A stretch of 64,000 nt of DNA from positions 143,732-207,731 of the forward strand of contig NZ_JMEX01000009.1 in NCBI RefSeq assembly GCF_000760735.1. The letters are read 5' to 3'. Shown here piece by piece: positions 35,713-43,100 of the stretch; the first letter of the stretch is position 1, and each line of letters begins with the position of its first letter. A program made the position numbers and the translations under genes. The stretch is from Rhodococcoides fascians A44A. Its GTDB lineage: Bacteria; Actinomycetota; Actinomycetes; Mycobacteriales; Mycobacteriaceae. The notes beneath the pieces are model-generated. The model was not told where the DNA came from. It saw nothing but the letters and a program-made list of their open reading frames with translations, and ran no database searches.

Positions 35713-36402
35713 ATGGTCGAACTATCAAGGGGCAGTGCGGCGCTCGACGTTGTGACGACCGCCTACAAGGCCGCAACAGGATGCGCGGTTTCGTGGCCAC
35801 CAGCCGGCGTTTCTGGTGACTCCGCGTGCGCGCGGTGCGGTGGCGCGACAGAAGGTTCCGGACGGCGAGTGCGTGAGACTGTGTCGAGAACGTTCACCGG
35901 GTTCGACGGGTGGGTAGACGTTGCGGCTCCTACGATGTGTCACGTCTGCGTCTGGGTGTACACGACAACGGCACTTCGCTCGGACCTCCTGCTGGTCACC
36001 AGTGATCCAGTGTGCGCCACAAAATTGTCGAAGACCCGCTTACGTCGCGTTCTGGGACAAGCGATCTCTCCGACGTCCGCCGTCGTGGTTCCGTTACGCC
36101 CTGGGCGCAAGCACATTCTTCCTCATGCCCGGTGGGGTCGGGTCGCCGTCGACGACGTCGCGCTTCCATGGACAGAGCACGACGCGGAACGCCTGAGCGC
36201 AGTCGTGCGATTGCGACGGCGAGGGTTCTCCCTGGCAGCGCTTGCGCGCGCAGCGCCGGCATTCAGCACGCTCAAGAACATTCCTCATCGAACGTGGACG
36301 TCTGTGTTCGCGGATTGGGACAGCCTCGATCCGTGGCGAGAGCGTCCTGTGTACCTCGACCTCGCAGCGACGGCTTCAACGTCAACCAGAGGCACGGCAT
36401 GA
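35713..36402 (+). CDS. csf1: Csf1, large-subunit (Cas8-like) protein of type IV-B CRISPR effector
   Basis: 229 residues. A four-Cys zinc finger (Cys39-x2-Cys42 in CARCGG, Cys76-x2-Cys79 in CHVC) near the N-terminus is the Csf1 hallmark. The rest is basic (RLSAVVRLRRRGFSLAALARA). Identification rests mainly on the finger, size and operon order csf1-cas11-csf2-csf3. It would cap the RNA-protein complex. Stop overlaps the next start (ATGA 36399-36402). Confidence 0.82.
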   Translation: MVELSRGSAALDVVTTAYKAATGCAVSWPPAGVSGDSACARCGGATEGSGRRVRETVSRTFTGFDGWVDVAAPTMCHVCVWVYTTTALRSDLLLVTSDPVCATKLSKTRLRRVLGQAISPTSAVVVPLRPGRKHILPHARWGRVAVDDVALPWTEHDAERLSAVVRLRRRGFSLAALARAAPAFSTLKNIPHRTWTSVFADWDSLDPWRERPVYLDLAATASTSTRGTA

Positions 36403-36848
36403 CCCCGACCAGAGCTACGACACCGACCCGAACCTGGCTGGACGCAGCGAGCTTTCTGCCGCCCGTCACCGGTGCGGCAGCAATAGCTGAACGACTGTTG
36501 TTGCTGCTGCACTACGGAATCAACTGGGACACCGGGTGGGTGGGACGCCGGAGAGAGCTGTACTGGGACCACCACCTGCCAGACCGAGTCCGGGTCGCGA
36601 CATACACCGGCGGAGCCGACCTCGATCGATGGTGGAGCACCGTGGCAACCGATCTCGAGTCAGCGCCGTCGACGAAAGAACAACGCCTCGAACTATCGGT
36701 CCTTCTACGCGAGGAATCGATACCGGTCCTGACCCTCTTACGGGAAAACACCACCGCCCTCGTACTCCGAACACGGATCGTGGCCGAAGCTGTTCAAGCG
36801 CGCCGGTCCACCGCAGCGACTGCTACATCGCCCAGGAGGCAGAAGTGA
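36399..36848 (+). CDS. cas11: Cas11-like small subunit, type IV-B
   Basis: 149 residues, almost wholly helical (AAAIAERLLLLLHYGINW, ESIPVLTLLRENTTALVLRT). Position between csf1 and csf2, and size, match the Cas11 small subunit of type IV-B complexes. The ATG at 36399 is fixed by the ATGA overlap; the in-frame frame upstream to 36012 is a shadow of csf1. Function: lines the inner filament of the complex beside the guide RNA. Confidence 0.75.
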   Translation: MTPTRATTPTRTWLDAASFLPPVTGAAAIAERLLLLLHYGINWDTGWVGRRRELYWDHHLPDRVRVATYTGGADLDRWWSTVATDLESAPSTKEQRLELSVLLREESIPVLTLLRENTTALVLRTRIVAEAVQARRSTAATATSPRRQK

Positions 36849-37705
36849 CCTCGACCATGCGCTGGCAGCTCGACATCACAGCGGTCTCGGCAATCTCGCA
36901 CCGCGGTGAACACAGCGCCACCACAACGACCTTGTTCCGGCGCGAAAAAATACAGCAGCCCAACGGTTCCGCAGCCTTGGTTCCGATTGTGTCCGGGAAC
37001 TCCTTCCGAGGGGCGCTCCGGCGGATCGGGGAGGAGCTATTACGGGACGTCCTCGCATACGAAGGGCTTCTCAGCTTGTCTGCAGCACACACACTTCGGA
37101 ACGGGGGCAGCCTGACCAAGGTCACCGGAGAGCCGCTGTCCGGCGAACGGCTACACCGGCTCCGTACATTGAACCCACAGGTCAGCGTGTTCGGCGGGAG
37201 CGGCGGCGGTCGAATGATCGACGGCTGTCTCCGCGTGGGCAAAGTGATCCCGCACGTCCTCGAAACCGACCACCTCATGAGCCGTCCCGCACCGGACCGT
37301 GCTGTCTTGAGCCAATTCGACACCATGGCGCTCGAACGGTACAGCCGGTTCGACGATTCCACCGATCATGACTTCCCCGCAGTCGGCCGAACCGACGCAG
37401 CCACCGTCGACGGTAGCTCTCTGATGCGTTATGAGATCGAAACGCTGCCTGCCGGTACACGATTCGAGTCCTTTTTGCGTCTCGATCGCGCAACCGATCT
37501 GGACGTGGCCTTCTTCTCCGACGTCGTTGGCAGGTTCGTCGAGTCCGGAACCATCGGCGGGCGTACAGCTATCGGACACGGCCTCGTCCGCACCAGATTC
37601 GAGCGGACCCTTCTCGCCGGCGACGAGCCGAAAGAGCTCGACTGGCGAACCCATCTTCGAGAGCGCCGTGACGAGGCGCTGGAAGTCATGGAGGCGTTGA
37701 CGTGA
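36845..37705 (+). CDS. csf2: Csf2, Cas7-type backbone protein of type IV-B
   Basis: 286 residues from GTG 36845 (GTGA overlap with cas11). RAMP-superfamily features: an N-terminal strand (MRWQLDITAVSAISHRGEH), a conserved region PIVSGNSFRGALRRIGEELL, a Gly-rich SVFGGSGGGRMIDG loop and a C-terminal GGRTAIGHGLVR. Polymerises along RNA to form the effector backbone. No array is present to supply a guide, as is usual for IV-B. Confidence 0.88.
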   Translation: MTSTMRWQLDITAVSAISHRGEHSATTTTLFRREKIQQPNGSAALVPIVSGNSFRGALRRIGEELLRDVLAYEGLLSLSAAHTLRNGGSLTKVTGEPLSGERLHRLRTLNPQVSVFGGSGGGRMIDGCLRVGKVIPHVLETDHLMSRPAPDRAVLSQFDTMALERYSRFDDSTDHDFPAVGRTDAATVDGSSLMRYEIETLPAGTRFESFLRLDRATDLDVAFFSDVVGRFVESGTIGGRTAIGHGLVRTRFERTLLAGDEPKELDWRTHLRERRDEALEVMEALT

Positions 37706-38421
37706 TGAGGCCGTTCGAGGTAAAAGCACACCTGGCGGTCGGACTTGCGCATGCAGCTCCGTGGGCGACGAGCCTCGATGGCTTGCTCGCATCCGAGATG
37801 TGGGAAGACGAAAAAGCCGCTGCTCGGGACCGCGGACAGTACCTCGAAGCCGCCGGCCCCGACGAGGTGCCCGCCGATCTGGATCTACCACTCGCTCGGT
37901 GCACTCTGGGGGGAGGCGACGACTGGCATTGGTGCGCGACATACGCCTATCCCGAAGACCTGGCCGACGCCCCGGAAATCCATCACTGGAGCGGACGACC
38001 CGACCACCGTGCGCTCGAGCAACTCGCGAGGTACCGACCATCGGTCATCTCCGACCGGCAGGGCCGATATCGCGCACGCCAAATGCCGCTCCTACTGACC
38101 TCCACGCGGACTGTGCTCTGGAGAGGTGTCGGCGACATCGACCGGGTGAGCGCAACCCTGGCGTCGATCGATGCGATCGGGAAGAAGCGCAGCCAGGGCG
38201 AGGGGCAGGTGCTGAGATGGGAAGTGCAGCCCGTCGACATCGATGACTGGTCGGCCGGCCACCTCCATCCGAACGGCCACCTCGGCCGCCTGAGCCCACG
38301 CATCTGTCTGCAGGGCAAACCAACAGTCGAAACAGGCGGTTTGGGCCGAGGCGCGATACGGCCACCGCACATGCACCGGTCGAGAATGCGCGAGCTATGC
38401 ATGCCATGGACACCCCAGTGA
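37702..38421 (+). CDS. csf3: Csf3, Cas5-type protein of type IV-B
   Basis: 239 residues; GTG 37702 (GTGA overlap) or ATG 37705. It begins with a RAMP-like strand (FEVKAHLAVGLAHAAPWATS) and has the C-terminal Gly-rich KPTVETGGLGRGAIRPPHM. Caps the 5' side of the RNA in the complex. Identification from order and RAMP-like edges; moderate sequence conservation in the family. Confidence 0.82.
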   Translation: MMRPFEVKAHLAVGLAHAAPWATSLDGLLASEMWEDEKAAARDRGQYLEAAGPDEVPADLDLPLARCTLGGGDDWHWCATYAYPEDLADAPEIHHWSGRPDHRALEQLARYRPSVISDRQGRYRARQMPLLLTSTRTVLWRGVGDIDRVSATLASIDAIGKKRSQGEGQVLRWEVQPVDIDDWSAGHLHPNGHLGRLSPRICLQGKPTVETGGLGRGAIRPPHMHRSRMRELCMPWTPQ

Positions 38422-38660
38422 CCCGTGAACACGCACCGGAAACGTTGCGGGACAGCAACTTGTCGGAGCCGAACGCCATACTGACAACCATGCGAATCCG
38501 AACCCTCGATGGTCCACCGCTACCTGCCGAAATCTTGGCCCATGCGGCGCGCGCGGTCGTTCTTGCGGACCTTCTCGCCGGCCAAGACATCACCTGCGGC
38601 GAGAAGCCTTCAGCGAGGAGCGACGCAAGTCGAGACGCTTCGACGATCAACCGCGGTTGA
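38418..38660 (+). CDS. Fifth gene of the csf operon, unknown 80-residue protein
   Basis: Starts at GTG 38418, which overlaps the csf3 stop as GTGA, exactly as every other junction in this operon. Middle segment LPAEILAHAARAVVLADLLA is a strong amphipathic helix; the tail is Ser/Arg/Asp-rich and disordered. Not a known Cas protein to me. The coupling suggests it works with the effector; an alternative is a chance open frame. Confidence 0.5.
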   Translation: MTREHAPETLRDSNLSEPNAILTTMRIRTLDGPPLPAEILAHAARAVVLADLLAGQDITCGEKPSARSDASRDASTINRG

Positions 38661-38663
38661 TCG
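38644..38663. repeat. 20-bp perfect palindrome at the end of the csf operon
   Basis: CGATCAACCG followed by its reverse complement CGGTTGATCG, overlapping the last stop codon. No T-run, so a protein-binding site or weak bidirectional terminator between convergent csf and whiB genes. Confidence 0.5.
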
Positions 38664-38723
38664 CGCCGACTGTAACGGGGTAGGCATCACCAGGCAGGTC
38701 TGACCGGCGAATCGCGCGTTGAT

Positions 38724-39140
38724 TCACGCTGTGCGGGAGCGTATTCGGTACACCTGCCGGGTCGTGATTCCGAGCTGGCTTGCACTGGACTCGGCTGGGA
38801 CGTTCTGGGCCGAAAGCGTGGCTATCGTGAGCGCCTGTTGTTGATGCCGGGTAGGCCGGCTCTCTATGGCTGTGGTGTGCTGAAGCTCTTGGCGCTCTCG
38901 TGGTGTCCTTCCGCCCCAAATTCCGTGTTGTTCGTTGTACGTCAGTGCATGGGCGAGGCAAGCGGCTCTGGCGGGGCATTCTGCGCAGACCCGCTTTGCT
39001 CTGCTGGTTGCTCCACCCGGGGGCGGGAAGAACTCCTCGGGGTCTGTCTGTGCGCACAATGCGTCCGAGCGCCATGACGAAATGTCCGCCGCCGCGGGCG
39101 GGGGCAGTGGCGCGGCGATGGCTGTTTCGAGCGGTGTCAC
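38724..39140 (-). CDS. WhiB-family regulator with C-terminal helix-turn-helix-like extension
   Basis: 138 residues from GTG 39140, with AAAGGA about 9 nt upstream. Four iron-sulfur cluster Cys: 29, 52, 55 and 61 (CAECPARAAC), then GIWGGRTPRER at 73-83. Extension 104-138 (LTIATLSAQNVPAESSASQL, then GITTRQVYRIR) reads as a second small DNA-binding helix pair, absent from ordinary WhiB proteins as I know them. Probably redox- or nitric-oxide-sensitive regulator of plasmid genes. Confidence 0.85.
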   Translation of the reverse strand: MTPLETAIAAPLPPPAAADISSWRSDALCAQTDPEEFFPPPGGATSRAKRVCAECPARAACLAHALTYNEQHGIWGGRTPRERQELQHTTAIESRPTRHQQQALTIATLSAQNVPAESSASQLGITTRQVYRIRSRTA

Positions 39141-39254
39141 GTGTTGGGTCCTTTCTTTCGGGCGACCCGGCCTTTTTCGAGTGGGTTCGACGATATCGAG
39201 GGACCCGGACACTTCACGCAGCACACGTGGCGGTCCGGTGCTCTTTGAGCCCGG

Positions 39255-39299
39255 ACCGTCAATGTCCCCGGCACTGAGTGCGCCGGGGACGTTGACGGT
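39255..39299. repeat. Palindromic repeat, copy 1 (extended stem)
   Basis: Core arms GTCCCCGGC / GCCGGGGAC around ACTGAGTGC, extended here to 18-bp arms (39255-39272 and 39282-39299, one T-G pair). It lies in the divergent gap between whiB and moxR, not after a gene, so it does not look like a simple terminator. Confidence 0.6.
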
Positions 39300-39360
39300 T
39301 GGTGTGACTGGGTGAAAAGCGTTCTGACGCAGTAAGATTGAGGCGTCCTGTTGTTGGTGA

Positions 39361-39371
39361 GACTGACCATC
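39361..39371 (+). promoter_or_regulatory. GACTGACCATC leader motif, copy 1
   Basis: 27 nt before the moxR start; preceded by CTGTTGTTGG. Same motif at 44984, 63130 and, with one change, 45811. Confidence 0.45.
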
Positions 39372-39397
39372 TTGCCCATCTTTCGAGGAGTTTTGCG

Positions 39398-40498
39398 ATG
39401 CCGGATTTGGCGACTGCGGTAACTGTTGTGGATGCGTGCGGGAGGGCTGGTGTCCCGTCGTTGTTGATCTCGGGTCCGGGTATGGGGAAGTCGAGCCTGG
39501 TTCGAGCACTTGCTGCATCCGAGGGGGTGTTGTGCGAAACGGTCTTGGGGTCCTTGCGGGAGCCCGCCGACTTCGCAGGCCTACCGGTAGTCCGTGAGAG
39601 TGGCGTGAGATTGGAGGCCCCGGATTGGGCGCGACGGCTACATGCAGAGGGTGGGGGCTACCTCTTTCTGGACGAGCTGACCACGAGTCCACCGGCCGTT
39701 CAGGCGGCGATGCTGGCAGTCGCACTGGATTTGAAGGTGGGTGATCTGCAACTGCCGAAGGGGACTCGGGTCATCGCAGGTGCGAATCCGCCCGATTGCG
39801 CTGCAGGGGGGTACGAGTTGGAGGCTCCCTTAGCAAACCGCTTCTGCCACATCGAGTTCACGCCGTCTGTCGATGAATGGCTCGACGGTATGGCCACGGG
39901 TTGGGCAAGCACGGCCTCTTCGCGTGCGGTGACCAGCGACGAGCAGCGGGAGGCGTTGGTGCGCAGTTCCATCATCGGGTACATCCAGCGTGCGCCCGAG
40001 GCGCTCGATGCGTTTCCGAAGGTCGGAGTGCAGACAGGTGGAGCATGGCCGTCTCGGCGCACCTGGTCGATGCTTGCGCGGGTGTTGCCACATCTTTGCG
40101 ACGACGACAATGCGGCGACCAACGCGGTGGTATTCGGCTTGATCGGGGAAGGCGCGGGTGTCGAATTCCTCGAATGGCGTCGCAAGGCCGACCTCCCAGA
40201 CCCCGTTGCCGTGATCGAAAACCCCGAGACGGCGTTCGATTGGCGCTCGCGTCCTGATCTGGTGTGGGCCGTGCTGTCCGGCGTGACGGCGTGGGCGGCC
40301 TCGCGGGGCACCGTCGAAGCGTGGCGCAACGCCTGGGGTCCGCTGATTGCCGCCGCCGAGGCAGGAGCACCCGACGTGGCCGGGGCTGCGGCACGCACTC
40401 TGGCGAAAGCGCGACCGGCGAAGGCCGCTGTTCCTGCGAGCGCGCGCCGGTTTGCGCCGATGCTGGTGGCAGCGGGTTTGGTCGAGGCTGCGGCATGA
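39398..40498 (+). CDS. MoxR-type AAA+ ATPase
   Basis: 366 residues from ATG 39398 (CGAGGAG ribosome site). Walker A GPGMGKSS (26-33), Walker B GYLFLDELT (about 84-92), sensor-like GANPPDC and arginine region ANRFCHIEF. MoxR ATPases remodel or activate partner proteins that carry VWA domains; the partner gene follows with an ATGA overlap (40495-40498). Confidence 0.88.
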   Translation: MPDLATAVTVVDACGRAGVPSLLISGPGMGKSSLVRALAASEGVLCETVLGSLREPADFAGLPVVRESGVRLEAPDWARRLHAEGGGYLFLDELTTSPPAVQAAMLAVALDLKVGDLQLPKGTRVIAGANPPDCAAGGYELEAPLANRFCHIEFTPSVDEWLDGMATGWASTASSRAVTSDEQREALVRSSIIGYIQRAPEALDAFPKVGVQTGGAWPSRRTWSMLARVLPHLCDDDNAATNAVVFGLIGEGAGVEFLEWRRKADLPDPVAVIENPETAFDWRSRPDLVWAVLSGVTAWAASRGTVEAWRNAWGPLIAAAEAGAPDVAGAAARTLAKARPAKAAVPASARRFAPMLVAAGLVEAAA

Positions 40499-41385
40499 GC
40501 GGCGTGCGTGAGCTCGAGCCGGTTGAAATGCGAGCGTTCCGACTCGCGCGGCTGGTGTCGGCTGAGCAGATGCCGTACTTCATGCGCGCTCTGTTCGCAG
40601 CGCAACCCGTGGCGGCACCGGGCCTGGGTACGTTTGCGGTCGACGCTCGGTGGCGGCTGTACCTGGATCCGGATCTGTTGGTCGGGCCTTGCGCGTGGCC
40701 GGTGCCGATGGTCGGTGCAGTGCTGCTGCACGAGGTCGGGCATTTGTTACGGGCACACGCCGACCGTGCCGCCGCTCTGGCGAAGCCCATCGATCATCTG
40801 GTGTGGAACTTCGCGGCCGACGCCGAAATCAACGACGACCTGTTGGCTGCGGGAGTCAGCCTGCCCGAAGGGGTGATCACCCCTCAATCATTCGGCTGCC
40901 TTTCCGGAGACACAGCCGAGCAGTACTACGACTACCTGCGTGACCCGATTGCGCATCAGACTGTCACCGAACTCGTTGGCGCTGAGGGCGATCCGGGATG
41001 CGGATCAGGATCGGGGTGCCCTGTGGTCCCCGGTGAACTCATCGGCTCGGGAGAAGTGATCACGGAGGGACTGGACAATGCGGAAGCGGACCTGGTGCGC
41101 CGATCTATCGCGCAGGCAGTTCGCGAAGCAGCTGGTACCGGTCGAGGTAGTGCCCCGGCGGGACTGGTCCGGTGGGCAGCTGATGTTCTCGCCCCGCCCA
41201 CGGTAGCGTGGGATCGTCTGCTACGGGCCGTAATTCGGCGTGCGTTGGCAGAGCAGGCGGGTAGGACGAACTATTCGTACTCCCGTCCCTCCCGCCGCAG
41301 ACCTCGATGCCGCGATGGGCGAAGTGGCGGGAGTTCTCAAAGCTGGTGGCATAGCACGCGACCGGGTTCGGATTCTGGCGTGTGA
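40495..41385 (+). CDS. VWA/metallopeptidase-like MoxR partner, N-terminal part (gene disrupted)
   Basis: 296 residues as read. HEVGH (79-83) is a zinc HExxH-type motif of the N-terminal domain that precedes a VWA domain in this family (DUF2201-like). The frame is normal to RTNYSYSRPSRR near 41290, then reads into an unlikely Arg/Ser-rich tail. The missing DxSGS segment and +1 shift indicate a small deletion; the rest of the VWA domain continues in another frame. Confidence 0.75.
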   Translation: MSGVRELEPVEMRAFRLARLVSAEQMPYFMRALFAAQPVAAPGLGTFAVDARWRLYLDPDLLVGPCAWPVPMVGAVLLHEVGHLLRAHADRAAALAKPIDHLVWNFAADAEINDDLLAAGVSLPEGVITPQSFGCLSGDTAEQYYDYLRDPIAHQTVTELVGAEGDPGCGSGSGCPVVPGELIGSGEVITEGLDNAEADLVRRSIAQAVREAAGTGRGSAPAGLVRWAADVLAPPTVAWDRLLRAVIRRALAEQAGRTNYSYSRPSRRRPRCRDGRSGGSSQSWWHSTRPGSDSGV

Positions 41386-41665
41386 CGCCAAATCCACTAC
41401 GGCACAACACGTACGATCGGTCGCTGATGTGACGTTGGTTGGTGGTGGCGGAACCGATATGAGGGTGGGAATCGCCGCAGCCAACGCTGCGCGCCCTGCA
41501 CCCCACGTCGTCGTGGTGCTGACCGATGGCGATACACCCTGGCCCGACCGGCCCACGAGGTCCCACCTAGTGTGCGCAATCATCGGCGGCGTCCAGGGTA
41601 GGGGCGTCACACCGGCATGGGCATCGACGGTGCACGTGCCAGTCGGATCGGGGGCCACACGATGA
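41290..41665 (+). pseudogene. VWA domain remnant of the MoxR partner, frame-shifted
   Basis: In a +1 frame: VPPAADLDAAMGEVAGVLKA, then GGGGTDMRVGI and PHVVVVLTDGDTPWP, the second half of a VWA domain (MIDAS Thr and Asp present). The first MIDAS motif DxSGS is absent. It is either a true deletion or a sequence/assembly error. A short separate protein translated from GTG 41240 is possible but would be structurally incomplete. Confidence 0.6.
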
Positions 41666-41850
41666 ACGAAAGCGGACCCGTGGAACTGCTCAAGTACGCA
41701 GACAGGGTGCTCACCGGCACTGGAATCGCCGCCGCCGATATCCGCATCGTCGTCGCCAGCGCAGCGGCCGACGCCGCCACAATGGCGTTGCGCGCAGGGT
41801 GGGAGTGCGCGAGCAACGCCCTGATCCTCGTCGACGGTGACGAGCGATGA
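41662..41850 (+). CDS. Small hypothetical protein
   Basis: 62 residues (MNESGPVELLKYADRVLTGT). Overlaps the VWA frame (ATGA 41662-41665) and the next gene (ATGA 41847-41850), so it is a genuine operon member. Ala-rich, soluble, no known domain. Confidence 0.65.
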   Translation: MNESGPVELLKYADRVLTGTGIAAADIRIVVASAAADAATMALRAGWECASNALILVDGDER

Positions 41851-43043
41851 GCGTGGAGTGGTTCGACCTCGCGCAACGCCTCTATGCCGCCGAAAAGATG
41901 CAACCGGTCCCTCGGCTGGCACATGCCACCTTCAAGCCGTCCAGAGCCGCCGTGGCCGTGCGTGCGGTCACGCGAGGAACAACGCTGGCCGTGTCCGTCG
42001 CTCGAGATGGATGCACCGAAGAGTCCGCGCACGACACCGAGGCTCTGGCCCTGCTCGCTCGCAACGGGGCAACGACGGTGGGTACGGCTGAACCGGCCAT
42101 GCTGCTCACCGATGACGCCGCGACGATACCGAGCCTGCTGGCCCTGGCGCGTGCGCACGCCCACCACCCTGATCCGGACATAGCGGGGGCTGCCGCCATG
42201 ATCGGATGGTGGGCCGATCGAGCCGACCATCCCGGAACGTCGGCGGTGATCGATCTGGTTGCTGCGTCGTCCTCGCGTCTGGTCCTCGGCACTGCGCCCG
42301 ACGCCGAGCGAGCGGCCCGAACATGGCGTTCCTGGCTCGGCATTACCGACGAGAGCGTCGCAGGCCTGCATGAGTGGGCAGCGTGCATCGCAACGGGACC
42401 GCTGTTGCCGCTTCTCGATCCGATACACGACGATGACCGATACTCCTGGGATCGGACATTGTCGGCCACGACTGCGGGCCACGACTGGTCACGGCCGGAC
42501 AACTCAGCTAGTGCGGCCATGGGACTACGGACCCGATGCGATGCCGCCGACCTCAAAGCCGCTGCGTTGCTGAGTGATCCACTGTGGCGAGTACGTGCGC
42601 TGCATACAGGACACGTGGCCCAGGGCATCGCATCGGTGGCGGCACCGCCGACAGGTTCACGCCGCCGCAACGTTTCGGTGTCGGTGACCTGCGACCGGCT
42701 GGACTCAAGGATGCGGGTTGATTCGGCAGTTACGGGATGGGTCGGATCACCGCTCGATCAACCCTTCGAGCGCTTCTCTGCCGACGTCACGTCCGCACAG
42801 GTGGTCAACGGCAAACTGACGCTCGGTATCGGGGTGTTCGGAGCGCACGCACCGAACGACGGAGACCAGGTGACCTTGATGCCCCAACCGCCTTCACCGG
42901 CGACGATGCGAGCAGGACGGGCGAGGTACTGGAATCTGTACCGCGCTCGCCGTTCCTGGCTTTCGACCGGACAAGCCCCGAGCGCCGTGCGCCGCGAAGT
43001 CCCGCTCGATGTCCTGATAGCGGGTGCAGAGGACGCTCCGTGA
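41847..43043 (+). CDS. Hypothetical protein of the MoxR operon
   Basis: 398 residues. Ala-rich helical N-terminal two thirds (AMLLTDDAATIPSLLALARA), and a C-terminal beta-rich part (SVSVTCDRLDSRMRVDSAVT) that looks like an OB-type or small binding domain. No catalytic motif seen. Position after MoxR/VWA and before a helicase suggests a role in a nucleic-acid or chaperone module carried by the plasmid. Confidence 0.75.
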   Translation: MSVEWFDLAQRLYAAEKMQPVPRLAHATFKPSRAAVAVRAVTRGTTLAVSVARDGCTEESAHDTEALALLARNGATTVGTAEPAMLLTDDAATIPSLLALARAHAHHPDPDIAGAAAMIGWWADRADHPGTSAVIDLVAASSSRLVLGTAPDAERAARTWRSWLGITDESVAGLHEWAACIATGPLLPLLDPIHDDDRYSWDRTLSATTAGHDWSRPDNSASAAMGLRTRCDAADLKAAALLSDPLWRVRALHTGHVAQGIASVAAPPTGSRRRNVSVSVTCDRLDSRMRVDSAVTGWVGSPLDQPFERFSADVTSAQVVNGKLTLGIGVFGAHAPNDGDQVTLMPQPPSPATMRAGRARYWNLYRARRSWLSTGQAPSAVRREVPLDVLIAGAEDAP

Positions 43044-43100
43044 TCAGAAGACGACCAAAAGTATTCATGAACAACACATTAGAAGAAGAACGGGACAACA

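Noticed and set aside
36012..36398. N-terminal extension of the cas11 frame
   Set aside because: It runs inside csf1 in another phase and is Arg/Ser-rich; the ATGA overlap at 36399 gives a clean start.
39255..39299. Palindrome as an ordinary terminator
   Set aside because: Sits between two divergent genes with no gene ending into it, and its loop is conserved in two other copies.
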